Assembly (NCBI GenBank): GCA_024234165.1
Contig: JACKOP010000001.1
Location: forward strand, 620,001 to 684,000
Source: Pseudomonadales bacterium
Lineage (GTDB): Bacteria > Pseudomonadota > Gammaproteobacteria > Pseudomonadales > UBA5518
DNA length: 64,000 bases
Direction of reading: 5' to 3'
Every line of letters starts with the position of its first letter. The stretch's first letter is position 1. The notes under the pieces were generated by a model, which searched no databases, was not told where the DNA came from, and saw nothing but the letters and a program-made list of their open reading frames with translations. Positions 1 to 8,865 of the stretch are shown here, one piece after another. The translations under genes and the position numbers were made by a program.

Positions 1-2
1 TC

Positions 3-734
3 CGCCAGCCACTGGAGGTGATCGACAAGGACGGCAACGGACGCTTCGATCCGGTCACGGTCGCCGATCGTGAAGTCGAACGCTTCATCGGCAACGCGAT
101 CCGCGAACGCTTCCCGGACCACGGCACGGTCGGCGAGGAACACGGCGTGATCGCAGGTACCTCACGCTTCAGCTGGATCATCGACCCGATCGACGGCACA
201 CGCGCGTTCATCAGCGGCATGCCGGCATGGGGCATCCTGCTCGGCCTGCGCGAGCACGCGCGCTGCATCGCCGGCCTGATGCACCAGCCGTATCTCGACG
301 AGACCTTCGTCGGCACACCCGATGGCGCGTGGATGCAGCACGGCAGCGAACGCCGCGAACTGCACACCCGCCAGGACGCACGCCTGGCGGACGCGATTCT
401 GTACTGCACGCATCCGAGCATCTTCCCGTTCCCGTCCGAGCTGGCAGATTTCGAGTACGCCGCCGCGCGCTGTCGCCTGATGCGCTACGGTGGCGACTGC
501 TACTCGTACTGCCTGCTCGCGCTCGGGCAGGTCGACCTGGTCATCGAAGGCGGGCTGCAGGCCTACGACATCCAGCCGCTGATCCCGATCATCGAGGCGG
601 CGGGAGGCGTCGTCAGCGGACGCGATGGCGACAGCGCGGCCGGCGGCGGTTTCGTGGTCGCGGCAGCCAACCGCACGCTGCACGCGGAAGCATTGGCCGT
701 GCTGCGGGAAGCGGCTGCCGCACGCGGGGCCTGA
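3..734 (+). CDS. hisN: Histidinol-phosphatase-like inositol monophosphatase family enzyme (5' partial)
   Basis: The reading frame is open from the first bases, so the true start lies left of the window; 243 residues are visible. The metal-binding signatures of the inositol monophosphatase superfamily are present: a GEEHG segment, DPIDGTRAF, and a C-terminal GGDCYSY...YDIQP region that supplies the last metal-ligand Asp. The pattern PVTVADRE, FPDHG, DPIDGTRAFISG resembles the HisN type of histidinol-phosphatase, which removes phosphate from L-histidinol phosphate in histidine synthesis using Mg2+. A broader inositol or sugar phosphatase role cannot be excluded because no other his gene is visible. 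It converges on the DUF1214 gene, with 25 bp between the stops. Confidence 0.8.
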   Translation, partial: RQPLEVIDKDGNGRFDPVTVADREVERFIGNAIRERFPDHGTVGEEHGVIAGTSRFSWIIDPIDGTRAFISGMPAWGILLGLREHARCIAGLMHQPYLDETFVGTPDGAWMQHGSERRELHTRQDARLADAILYCTHPSIFPFPSELADFEYAAARCRLMRYGGDCYSYCLLALGQVDLVIEGGLQAYDIQPLIPIIEAAGGVVSGRDGDSAAGGGFVVAAANRTLHAEALAVLREAAAARGA

Positions 735-759
735 CCGAGCCCGCACCTGCCGCACCCGC

Positions 760-1956
760 TCAGGGGCGAAAGCGCGCGTCGAAAGCCGTACGCAGCACCT
801 GGCGCATGCGACGCCGCTGCTGCGGATCCACCGTTGGCAGACCGGTCAGTTCGCGCACCGCGGTGACATCGACGACGCGGCAACGCGGAATCGGCAGATT
901 CCCCTCGCTGAGCTGCCAGCGGATTGCGATATGACCTTCGCGATGATGCGCGGTCTCCAGCCAGTTGACCGTGCCGGGATCCTCCTGCGCAACGACCAGC
1001 GTGAGCGATCCGTCGTCGCGCAGGTGAGCCTGCTCGCAGGTCAGCCCGCTGAAACGGTTACGGTAATCGAAGGACTCGTACCAGCCGTTGCCTACCTGCG
1101 CATCCCAGTAGGCACAGGGTGTGGGCGGCGTCACTTCGACCAGCAGCGCATGCGAAGGCTCGAGCGCCCAACGTGCGGTCACCGAGTTGCCACCCGGCAC
1201 CCCGCCGGCGCGCGAGGTCGGATCGCCGATATCGGTCGCGAACCGGTTCTTCGCTGTACCCTTCGCGATCAGCTCCGACTGCATCGCCGGCACCATGCCG
1301 GCGAACATCGCGGCAGCGGCGTCGATTCCCGCAATCGCACCATCCAGCACCAGCAGCGGCGAAGCCTCGTCACCGCGCGTGAGATTCTCGATCCGGATGT
1401 CCATCGGACGCACATCGTCGGGCGTACCGAAGAACTGCCGGATCATCAGCGTGGCGCTGAACGCATCACTGCGCAGCCAGTTGCCCGCATGCGGCGTCGG
1501 GGCAATCATGATCTCGAAACGCCCATCCTCACCAACCTGCAGATCGGGTGAGAACAGCGCGGCCCCCCACGCTGCCTCGCCGGCAGCGACGGCAGCCGGT
1601 GTGCGCCCGGTCAGAAACGACATCCAGCGCGCCGATCCGCGCGTGCCATGCACGCGAAACGTATCGCTGCCGTTGATCGGCGCTGCGAGATACAGGCCCT
1701 GCGGATTGTCGCCCCCCATCTTCAGATCGGGTCCCAGCGAACGCCACAGATACGGGTGTGCGGAGTCACGATTCTCCATCGTCACCTGCAGCACCAGTCG
1801 TGCCATGCGGCCCATGTGGCGCAGGCCTTCGGCGAGGTCGATCTCATCGTGCGTGATCGTCTGGCGCAAGGCCTGCAAGCCGACGCTTTCCAGTGTGCGG
1901 CACCAGCGTCGCCAGGCCTCGGACGCGTCCTCGAGTTGCTCATTCCATACCACCAT
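760..1956 (-). CDS. DUF1214 domain-containing protein
   Basis: A 398-residue protein without signal peptide or membrane segments. The C-terminal half has the DUF1214 pattern (LYWESF-like segment YESFDYRNRF, later a GTVNWLETAHHREG region), a family often found beside DUF1254 proteins but with no settled biochemical role. The ATG at 1956 was chosen because a good AGGAG lies about eight bases upstream; a longer open frame to 2022 lacks this. It is divergent from the winged-helix regulator that starts at 2108, which makes that regulator the obvious candidate to control it. Family assignment is from pattern recognition; the function is unknown. Confidence 0.7.
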   Translation of the reverse strand: MVVWNEQLEDASEAWRRWCRTLESVGLQALRQTITHDEIDLAEGLRHMGRMARLVLQVTMENRDSAHPYLWRSLGPDLKMGGDNPQGLYLAAPINGSDTFRVHGTRGSARWMSFLTGRTPAAVAAGEAAWGAALFSPDLQVGEDGRFEIMIAPTPHAGNWLRSDAFSATLMIRQFFGTPDDVRPMDIRIENLTRGDEASPLLVLDGAIAGIDAAAAMFAGMVPAMQSELIAKGTAKNRFATDIGDPTSRAGGVPGGNSVTARWALEPSHALLVEVTPPTPCAYWDAQVGNGWYESFDYRNRFSGLTCEQAHLRDDGSLTLVVAQEDPGTVNWLETAHHREGHIAIRWQLSEGNLPIPRCRVVDVTAVRELTGLPTVDPQQRRRMRQVLRTAFDARFRP

Positions 1957-2107
1957 ATCCCTGCTCCTTGTTCTTTCGTCGATACGGGGCTCCGGTGCTT
2001 GCGCTGCACCGTGGCCTCGCACCGTGGCCTCGCGTCGACAGCCTGCCGGGGCTTGGCTATCATCCTTGCGGCCTGCGCCTTTTCCGTGACTGTCGGGACT
2101 GCGTGAC

Positions 2108-2572
2108 TTGAAGATCGACGACCGCGAATTCTCCGACCATTACTACCAGCTTTCGTACATGCTGTCGCGCTTCATCGTACCGGCGATGCGCGCGACGTAT
2201 CACGAGTTCGGTGGCGACATGCTGCTGACGCTGGTGCTGGGCGAAATTGCCACCCACAACCTCGGCCAGTTCTTCAGCCGCGGCGAACCCGAGATGCCGG
2301 AATCGGCGCTGAACGATCCGCAGTTGCAGCGGCGTCTGCTCCGCCCGTGCAATGCCCTGTCGATCAGCAACGCAACCGGGATCCCGCGCGAGACGGTGCG
2401 CCGGCGTGTGAAGGCCTTGTGCGAACTCGGCCTGATCGAGCAGGACGAGCGTGGACACCTCTACGTGACCGACAAGGCAGCGGAGCGCTTCCAGCGCCTG
2501 ACGCGTTCGACGGTGGAGAGCCTGCTGCCGATCGCCGAGTCGTTGAAGGCGTTGTTGCGTCAGCAGACTTGA
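2108..2572 (+). CDS. Winged-helix (MarR/IclR-like) transcriptional regulator
   Basis: A 154-residue protein with a central winged-helix segment at about residues 83-125: NATGIPRETVRRRVKALCEL forms the recognition helix, followed by GLIEQDERGHLYVT as the wing. The N-terminal 80 residues are helical and unlike common MarR dimer arms. The start is a TTG at 2108; an in-frame TGA at 2087 limits extension, and no strong ribosome binding site is seen, so the start is tentative. It is divergent from the DUF1214 gene 151 bp away, suggesting local or auto-regulation. A cluster of REP-like hairpins begins right after its stop. Confidence 0.7.
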   Translation: MKIDDREFSDHYYQLSYMLSRFIVPAMRATYHEFGGDMLLTLVLGEIATHNLGQFFSRGEPEMPESALNDPQLQRRLLRPCNALSISNATGIPRETVRRRVKALCELGLIEQDERGHLYVTDKAAERFQRLTRSTVESLLPIAESLKALLRQQT

Positions 2573-2578
2573 CGCGTG

Positions 2579-3385
2579 TCGGGTTGAAACCCGACCTACG
2601 TCACGGCGCATTCGTGGATCGGCATTCGTCGGGTTGAAACCCGACCCACGTCACGCGGCATCCCGCCCGTAGGTCGGCATTCATGCCGACAAAAACACCG
2701 CAGCGGTTCATGTCGGGTTGAAACCCGACCTACGTCACGGCGCATTCGTGGATCGGCATTCGTCGGGTTGAAACCCGACCTACGTGGGGCGCATTCGTGG
2801 ATCGGCACGAAACCCGACCCACGTGGGGCGGCGTCCCGCCCGTAGGTCGGCATTCATGCCGACAAAAACACCGCAGCGGCTCATGTCGGGTTGAAACCCG
2901 ACCCACGTCACGGGCGCAGTCGTGGATCGGCATTCGTCGGGTTGAAACCCGACCCACGTGGGGCGGCATCCCGCCCGTAGGTCGGCATTCATGCCGACAA
3001 AATCACCGCAGCAGCTCATGTCGGGTTGAAACCCGACCCCGTCACGGCGCAGTCGTGGATCGGCATTCGTCGGGTTGAAACCCGACCCACGTGGGGCGGC
3101 GTCCCGCCCGTAGGTCGGCATTCATGCCGACAAAATCACCGCAGCGGTTCATGTCGTTGAAACCCGACCCACGTCACGGCGCATTCGTGGATCGGCATTC
3201 GTCGGGTTGAAACCCGACCCACGTGGGGCGGCATCCCGCCCGTAGGTCGGCATTCATGCCGACAAAAAGACCGCAGCGGCTCATGTCGGGTTGAAACCCG
3301 ACCCACGTCACGCCGCATTCGTGGATCGGCATTCGTCGGGTTGAAACCCGACCTACGTCACGGCGCATTCGTGGATCGGCACCGT
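2579..3385. repeat. REP-like hairpin cluster 1
   Basis: An 0.8-kb non-coding cluster of two short hairpins. Type A reads GTCGGGTTGAAACCCGAC on the plus strand and occurs about 13 times, two of them degenerate (near 2808 and 3155). Type B reads GTAGGTCGGCATTCATGCCGAC in intact form five times (near 2669, 2839, 2978, 3109, 3242). Read on the minus strand, type A begins GTAGGTCGGGTTTC in its best copies, so both types share a 5' GTAG next to a stem and face each other. Longer blocks of roughly 130-140 bp containing A-A-B recur, showing local duplication. Open frames through this region are repeat artefacts. Confidence 0.9.
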
Positions 3386-3392
3386 CGATCGT

Positions 3393-4853
3393 TCAACCGA
3401 GGTCGGCATCCACCATCGCCGCGACCTTGAAGCCGGAATCGACGGCCTGGTGGGTACCGGCGCCGGTACCACCCGCATCGCAACCGACCAGATACAACCC
3501 CGCAAGCGGTGTACGCGCATCGGGTTTGGATCGACCTACCTGACCGACCACCTGCGCCAGTCCCACGGCTTCCCCCCCGGCACCGGGCACCACGGAGTCG
3601 CGGCTCATCCCGGACACCTGCTTCGGCCCGTAGGGTTCCTTGCGCAGCACGTGCCTGGCCAGATCCGGCCACAGCTCTCCGATCACTGCATCGGCGCGCC
3701 GGATCGCTTCGCGCCAGAGCGTCGACTCCGGATCCGCCGAGCAGAACACCTGGCAGTTCGCCACCTGGTGACCCGGTGCAGCAACCAGCGAAGGGTCGAA
3801 TTCGGACGCCACGTCGATCGCGATCAGCGGCACGTCGGGCCACTCACCGCGCTCCATGCGTGCGAAGCGTTCATCATCGAGCCAGCTCTGGTCGGAAAAG
3901 ACCGGGATCAGCGCCGCGTCGAACACGCGCGCATCGAGCACATAACGGTAGCCGGCAATCGACCAGGACGGTTCCAGCGCTTCCACGCGCCGTACGTAGT
4001 CGGGCGGAAAGTGCTCACGCCCGGCCAGTGCAAGTATCGTCGGCTGGATACCGGCCCCCGAGATCACGCTGCGCGCCCGAATCACGCCGTCTGCGGTGGC
4101 CACACCCACTGCACGACCGCCCTCGACGACGATCTGCGTTGCGCGGCACTTCGGCCGGAACAACCCGCCCTGCTCCGTGACGACTTCCGCGCAGACTTCC
4201 GCCACCCGACCGTAGCCACCCACGTGATAACGACCCGCACCCCCGAGCGCCTGGGCGCGCAATACCGGAACGGCTTCCGACGCGGCGAGGCGGTTCACCG
4301 GCGCGACGAACAAGGTGTTCAGGTTCATGCAGATCTGCGCCTCGAGCGCCGGATGCAAGCCGAACTGCTGCAGCCACCCGTATGTGCCTACGCTCTCGAG
4401 TCCGACGAGCGCCGCATCGTCCAGCGCGAACAGCGCCGCATAGTAGTTGCCAAGCGCCGCGAGATCGGCGTCGTCCAGGCCGTAGACCCGCTTCGTATTG
4501 GCGATTTCCGCAGGCGTGCCGGTGGCGATCAGCGGTGCACGCATGCTGCGCCAGCTTCCGTCCGGTGCCTTGTAACGCACCGCCGCCATTTCACCCTGCG
4601 GCACCACGAACTGGACACGATCCGTGATGCCGAGGCGCTCGACGAGTTCATGGAACCGCGAATTGAGCGCCGGGATACCCACCGCGCCGAACATCTCGAA
4701 GCGATACCCCAGTCGTTCGGTGGTCTGTGCCTTGCCACCGGCGCGCGCGGTCTTCTCCAGCAGCGCGACCCGACGCCCCGAGTGCGCAAGCAGCGCCGCC
4801 ACGCTCGCACCACCAAAACCTGCACCGATCACGCAGACATCGTACTCATCCAT
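3393..4853 (-). CDS. Phytoene dehydrogenase-like NAD(P)/FAD-dependent oxidoreductase
   Basis: A 486-residue flavoprotein. The N-terminus has the Rossmann FAD-binding signature VIGAGFGGASVAALLAHSG followed by VALLEKTARAGGKAQT, typical of the phytoene desaturase/CrtI and all-trans-retinol saturase superfamily. A C-terminal FAD-contact segment (GLYLVGCDAGGTGAGTHQAV) ends the protein. Substrate is unknown: no phytoene synthase or other carotenoid gene is nearby, so a role on another lipid or polyene is equally likely. It is downstream of REP cluster 1 in the sense that its stop abuts the cluster. A perfect 15-bp palindrome lies 40 bp upstream of the ATG. Confidence 0.75.
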   Translation of the reverse strand: MDEYDVCVIGAGFGGASVAALLAHSGRRVALLEKTARAGGKAQTTERLGYRFEMFGAVGIPALNSRFHELVERLGITDRVQFVVPQGEMAAVRYKAPDGSWRSMRAPLIATGTPAEIANTKRVYGLDDADLAALGNYYAALFALDDAALVGLESVGTYGWLQQFGLHPALEAQICMNLNTLFVAPVNRLAASEAVPVLRAQALGGAGRYHVGGYGRVAEVCAEVVTEQGGLFRPKCRATQIVVEGGRAVGVATADGVIRARSVISGAGIQPTILALAGREHFPPDYVRRVEALEPSWSIAGYRYVLDARVFDAALIPVFSDQSWLDDERFARMERGEWPDVPLIAIDVASEFDPSLVAAPGHQVANCQVFCSADPESTLWREAIRRADAVIGELWPDLARHVLRKEPYGPKQVSGMSRDSVVPGAGGEAVGLAQVVGQVGRSKPDARTPLAGLYLVGCDAGGTGAGTHQAVDSGFKVAAMVDADLG

Positions 4854-4892
4854 CGCTGCATCCTGTTGTCATTGCCATCCACACCATTATGT

Positions 4893-4907
4893 GGTCATGG
4901 CATGACC
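4893..4907. promoter_or_regulatory. 15-bp palindrome upstream of the FAD oxidoreductase
   Basis: GGTCATG-G-CATGACC is a perfect inverted repeat with a single central base, placed 40 bp upstream of the ATG at 4853. Its size and symmetry suit a dimeric repressor operator. No regulator gene is adjacent, so the binding protein is unknown. Confidence 0.3.
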
Positions 4908-4946
4908 TGCATGATTACGATTTGCACAGCCCGCAACACACGCCGA

Positions 4947-5444
4947 TCACAGAACCACCGGCGCATCAGCCAGCGTGTTGCTGCCAGTTCCCGGGCAGTG
5001 CTCTTCCAGCAACACACCGACCGCCGCGATCGCATCCAGTGCCCCGCGGCGGAAATCAGCCCGACCGAACGTCTGCTCCATCGCCACGCAGATCGCTTCC
5101 CAGCACCCGGGTGCAACCCGCGTTGCGATGCCGCGGTCAGCAACGATCTGGACGTCACGATCGGCGAGCAGCACGTAGATCAGAACGCCGTTGTTCTCTT
5201 CGGTATCCCATACGCCGAGTTCGCCGAAGACCTGCCATGCCCGCTGCCGCACAGTGAGTCCGTGCAGCAGTTGCCACGGATCGAGGCTGGTTTCGATCGC
5301 GAACCGGATCTGGCCACGATGACGGCATTCCGAGGCTGAAATCGCTGCCTCGATCGCCAGCATCGCCGTCGTCGGCAAGACGCGCCGCAAATGCCACGGG
5401 GGCAGCAGCAGGTGGCGCAGCACGCGTCGCCAGCGACTCACCAT
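4947..5444 (-). CDS. TPM domain protein (second, short paralogue)
   Basis: A 165-residue protein starting at ATG 5444; its first 7 bp overlap the end of the preceding TPM gene (stop at 5440-5438), which indicates translational coupling. The TPM domain spans most of the protein: RRVLPTTAMLAIEAAISASE at the start, GVWDTEENNGVLIYVLLADRDVQIVADRGI in the middle. Unlike its neighbour it has no evident signal peptide or Gly-rich tail. TPM domains (YgcG/Psb32 type) are usually extracytoplasmic and occur beside LemA, as here. A longer open frame to 5765 is out-of-frame shadow of the upstream gene. Confidence 0.8.
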   Translation of the reverse strand: MVSRWRRVLRHLLLPPWHLRRVLPTTAMLAIEAAISASECRHRGQIRFAIETSLDPWQLLHGLTVRQRAWQVFGELGVWDTEENNGVLIYVLLADRDVQIVADRGIATRVAPGCWEAICVAMEQTFGRADFRRGALDAIAAVGVLLEEHCPGTGSNTLADAPVVL

Positions 5445-6304
5445 CTGCCCGAAGCGCCTCCACCGCCAAAACCGCCTCCGCCTCCACTGAAACCTCCCCC
5501 GCCGAAACCTCCTCCACCTCCACTGACGCCGCCACCGCGACCGAAGCCCCCGCTCGACCAGCGACCGTGACGGCTGCCTCCCGGCAACAGCACGAACAGG
5601 AACACCAGCAACGCGCTCCCCAGTGCCGGCGTCACGGCTCCGATCAGCAGCCAGACGAGCAACGCCATGGCGCCTGCACCGATGCACGCGCCACCCAGGC
5701 GACCGAAAAGCTGCCGCAGGGCCGGCCCCAGCGACAGCAGCACGAAGAACGGGATCAGCATCCAATCCGGAAGACTCGCGGGTGGGTCCGGTCGTCGCGG
5801 CGCCACCAACGCCTCGCCGTCGATTATCCGCATCAGTTGCTGTACGCCCGCGTCGATGCCAGCCGCCAATTCACCGCGCTGGAAGAAGGGTACGATCGTC
5901 TCGTCGATCACCCGCCGGGCGACGGCATCGGGCACCACGCCTTCGAGCCCGTAGCCCGCCTCGATACGCAATGCTCGATCCCTCGTGACGACCAGCAGCA
6001 ACAGACCGTCGTCGACGCCCGAGCGACCGAGTCGCCACGCTTCGACGACGCGCATCGCGTACTGCTCGACCGTCTCCGGTGCGGTGCTCGGAACGATCAG
6101 CACGGCGAGTTGCGCGCCCTTGCGCAGCTCGAAGGCACGCAGCGACGCTTCGAGCGCGTCGCGCTCGACAGGGCTCAGAATCGCGCCGAGGTCGGTGACA
6201 CGCGCCTGCAGCTCCGGCACCGCCACCAGCGCGTGGCCTGCGGGAGACGTCGCCCCCGCGACCAGCAGCGCGACCAGCAGCCAACGCAGCGCGATTGCCG
6301 GCAC
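5438..6304 (-). CDS. TPM domain protein with Gly-rich tail (YgcG family)
   Basis: A 288-residue exported membrane protein. It has an N-terminal signal peptide (LRWLLVALLVAGATSPAGHA), then a TPM domain with VPELQARVTDLGAILSPVERDALE and the conserved GVDDGLLLLVVTRDRALRIE, then hydrophobic segments near residues 180-230. It ends in a run rich in Gly, Phe and Ser, as in many YgcG proteins. It lies 3 bp downstream of the lemA stop, forming a LemA-TPM-TPM operon. This pairing is common across bacteria; its molecular role in the envelope is not settled. Confidence 0.9.
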   Translation of the reverse strand: MPAIALRWLLVALLVAGATSPAGHALVAVPELQARVTDLGAILSPVERDALEASLRAFELRKGAQLAVLIVPSTAPETVEQYAMRVVEAWRLGRSGVDDGLLLLVVTRDRALRIEAGYGLEGVVPDAVARRVIDETIVPFFQRGELAAGIDAGVQQLMRIIDGEALVAPRRPDPPASLPDWMLIPFFVLLSLGPALRQLFGRLGGACIGAGAMALLVWLLIGAVTPALGSALLVFLFVLLPGGSRHGRWSSGGFGRGGGVSGGGGGFGGGGFSGGGGGFGGGGASGRW

Positions 6305-6307
6305 GCT

Positions 6308-6922
6308 TCAGTCCTGCGCCGCAGGAGCCGCGCTGCCGAAATCGACCATCGGCGGTCGGGCGATCGCGGCCTCGTCATCGACCCCGAACTGCGGCTTGAC
6401 CTCGAAGCCGAACAGCATCGCGGTCAGATTGACCGGGAAACGCCGCACGATGACGTTGTACTGTTCGATTGCAGCGATATAGCGATTGCGGGCGACCGTG
6501 ATCCGGTTTTCGGTTCCCTCGAGCTGCGCCTGCAGGTCACGGAACGCCGCGTCGGCCTTGAGCTGCGGATAGTTCTCGGCAACCACCAGCAAGCGCGACA
6601 GCGCCGAGTGCAGCTCGCCCTGCGCGGCCTGGAAGCGCGCGAGCGCTGCAGGATCGTCGAGTGTTCCGGCAGACAGCGTGACGCTGCCGACGCGTGCACG
6701 CGCCTCGGTGACCTGGGTCAGCACCTCCTTCTCGTGCGCCGCGTATCCTTTCACGACGTTCACGAGATTCGGCACCAGATCGGCGCGTCGCTGGTACTGA
6801 TTCAGAACCTCCGACCACGCCGACTTGGTCTGCTCATCCGCGCTCTGCAGCGAGTTGTACCCGCAACCACCCAGGCCGAGCGCAAGCAGCAGTACGCACA
6901 ACGGGTGCAACCAACGGTACAT
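6308..6922 (-). CDS. lemA: LemA family lipoprotein
   Basis: A 204-residue protein starting at ATG 6922. The N-terminus is a lipoprotein signal (LLLALGLGGCGYNSLQ, lipobox LGGC), followed directly by the LemA core: DEQTKSAWSEVLNQYQRRADLVPNLV and the later NRYIAAIEQYNVIVRRFP. LemA proteins form a long helical bundle anchored in the membrane. It is the first gene of an operon with two TPM proteins. The open frame upstream of 6922 has no family similarity and was excluded. Confidence 0.92.
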   Translation of the reverse strand: MYRWLHPLCVLLLALGLGGCGYNSLQSADEQTKSAWSEVLNQYQRRADLVPNLVNVVKGYAAHEKEVLTQVTEARARVGSVTLSAGTLDDPAALARFQAAQGELHSALSRLLVVAENYPQLKADAAFRDLQAQLEGTENRITVARNRYIAAIEQYNVIVRRFPVNLTAMLFGFEVKPQFGVDDEAAIARPPMVDFGSAAPAAQD

Positions 6923-7066
6923 GATGAACTCCGTACTTTTCCGAACAAGGGCACTTCCTGTTGGACACCGCTGACACGAGTCCTCGTCAGGCGGCATACG
7001 TCGGACCAGTAAAGCATAATGGACGCTTCGATGTGGCATCGGCAACGTACTGGAGGCGGCGATTCC

Positions 7067-8449
7067 ATGCTGCGATGGCGGGTCGAAACGCAGGTTCTTG
7101 CCGGCTTCGTGCTGGCGGTGATCGTACTGGCGATCATCGGCGGAAGTCTCTATCGCACCACAGCGAGGTTCATTGCGACCAGCGAGGCACTGGACCGTTC
7201 GCAACGTGCGGTAAACATGCTGGAAAGCATCTATTCGCTGCTGAACCAGGCGGAATCACGCCAGCGCGCCTGGCTGTTGCTCGGCGACGACGTTGAGCTG
7301 GATACGCGCGCAGACGTGCTCGTCCGCGTGGATGCCCTGCTCGACGAACTCGAGACGCTGACCGCAGGCATGCCGGCATCGCAGGCACGGCTGCCGGCGT
7401 TGCGCACGGGTATCGCCATACGCCTGCGGATGCTCGATGCAGTGCTCGACGCGTACCGCCACGAAGGCGCGGAGGCCGGACGTCGCCAGCTTGCTGCAGG
7501 ACCCGGTCGCGCCGAGATGGAGCGGGTACTCGCGATGATCGTGGCGATGCAGGCCGAACTCGGCCACCAGATCGCCGCAGAGCGGCGGTCGACGGAACGC
7601 AGCGCCACTCACACGCTGTCGATGCTCGGCTTGCTGCTGCTGTTGGTCGCAGCCGCACTCGCCGCGCTGTACGCGGGCATTCATCGCGAAACGCGCGAAC
7701 GACTCGCCAGCGAGGAGCGTCGGCAGTCCCTGATCGCCGAACTGCGCAGTGCAAACGGCGAACTGGAAAATTTCGCCTACGTGGTGTCGCACGACCTGAA
7801 GGCACCGCTGCGCGGCATCGGCTCGCTGGCCGACTGGCTGCTCGCCGACTACACGGCCGCACTCGACGAGCAGGGGCGCGAGTATCTGGGGTTGATGAAG
7901 AACCGCGTCCTGCGCATGGATGCCCTGATCGATGGCATCCTCGCCTACTCGCGTGTGGGGCGAACCGCACAGACCCATTCGCCGGTCGATCTGTCCGCGC
8001 TCGTGAACCAGACCCTGCAGTTGCTCGCGCCGCCGCCCGGAATCACCGTCGACATCGAAGGCGAGCTCCCGGTCGTCGCGGTCGACCCGACGCGCATGCA
8101 GCAGGTGCTGCAGAATCTGATCGGCAACGCGATCGCGCATCGCGACAAGCCGCAGTGCAGGATCCGCATCTACTGCACCGATCTGGGCGAGCAGTGGCAG
8201 ATCAGCATCGCCGATGACGGCCCCGGCATCGAAGCACGCCATCACGAGCGTATTTTCCAGCTGTTCCAGGTCCTTGCACCTCGCGATCGCAAGGAGAGTA
8301 CCGGCGTCGGCCTCGCGCTGGTGCGCAAGATCATCGAGCTGCACGGCGGTCGGATCTGGGTAGAATCGCAGCCCGGTGCGGGTGCCACCTTCCACTTCAC
8401 ACTGCCAAAATCCGCCACTCCCGCTGCCAGAGGAGGACACGACGCATGA
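7067..8449 (+). CDS. CHASE3-type sensor histidine kinase
   Basis: A 460-residue kinase. The ATG at 7067 is preceded by GGAGG at ten bases; a 48-bp longer frame was rejected. Two membrane segments (about residues 10-27 and 185-205) flank a helical periplasmic sensor of CHASE3 type containing LLNQAESRQRAWLL. The dimerisation domain carries the phospho-accepting His in VSHDLKAPLRGI at about residue 242. The ATPase domain follows with NLIGNAIAH (N box), ADDGPGI (G1) and GVGLALVRKIIELHGG (G2). It overlaps the next gene by ATGA, so kinase and receiver are made together. Confidence 0.92.
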   Translation: MLRWRVETQVLAGFVLAVIVLAIIGGSLYRTTARFIATSEALDRSQRAVNMLESIYSLLNQAESRQRAWLLLGDDVELDTRADVLVRVDALLDELETLTAGMPASQARLPALRTGIAIRLRMLDAVLDAYRHEGAEAGRRQLAAGPGRAEMERVLAMIVAMQAELGHQIAAERRSTERSATHTLSMLGLLLLLVAAALAALYAGIHRETRERLASEERRQSLIAELRSANGELENFAYVVSHDLKAPLRGIGSLADWLLADYTAALDEQGREYLGLMKNRVLRMDALIDGILAYSRVGRTAQTHSPVDLSALVNQTLQLLAPPPGITVDIEGELPVVAVDPTRMQQVLQNLIGNAIAHRDKPQCRIRIYCTDLGEQWQISIADDGPGIEARHHERIFQLFQVLAPRDRKESTGVGLALVRKIIELHGGRIWVESQPGAGATFHFTLPKSATPAARGGHDA

Positions 8450-8865
8450 AGTCCGACGCCAAGCCCATCCTGCTGGTCGAGGATGATCTGATAGACACGA
8501 TGACCGTACGGCGCGCGCTGAAGGCACTGCACATCACGAACCCGATCGCTCACGCCGAGCACGGCGAGGCCGCACTCGCATGGCTCGGCGATGCGCGCAA
8601 CGATCGCCCATGCCTGATCCTGCTCGATCTGAACATGCCGGTGATGGGTGGAATCGAGTTTCTGCGCATCGTGAAGACCGAGGGCAATCCGTTGCGCCGC
8701 ATACCGGTCATCGTGCTCACCACTTCCGAGGAACAGCGTGACAAGGTCGAGAGTTTCGATCTCGGCATCGCCGGCTACATCCGCAAACCCGTTGATTACC
8801 AGCGCTTCGTCGACACCATGCGCACCGTCCACGCCTACTGGACGATCAGCGAAATGCCGGAGTGA
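8446..8865 (+). CDS. Single-domain response regulator (Rcp1-like)
   Basis: A 139-residue stand-alone receiver. It has the acidic pocket VEDD near residue 10, the phospho-acceptor Asp in LILLDLNMPVMGG, the Thr/Ser switch in VLTTSEEQRD, and the Lys in IRKPVDYQRF. The insertion between the phospho-acceptor and the next strand resembles cyanobacterial Rcp1-type receivers that pair with CHASE/phytochrome kinases. The ATG overlaps the kinase stop (ATGA). With no output domain it likely acts by protein contact or as a phosphate carrier toward the receiver-GGDEF protein encoded next. Confidence 0.92.
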   Translation: MKSDAKPILLVEDDLIDTMTVRRALKALHITNPIAHAEHGEAALAWLGDARNDRPCLILLDLNMPVMGGIEFLRIVKTEGNPLRRIPVIVLTTSEEQRDKVESFDLGIAGYIRKPVDYQRFVDTMRTVHAYWTISEMPE

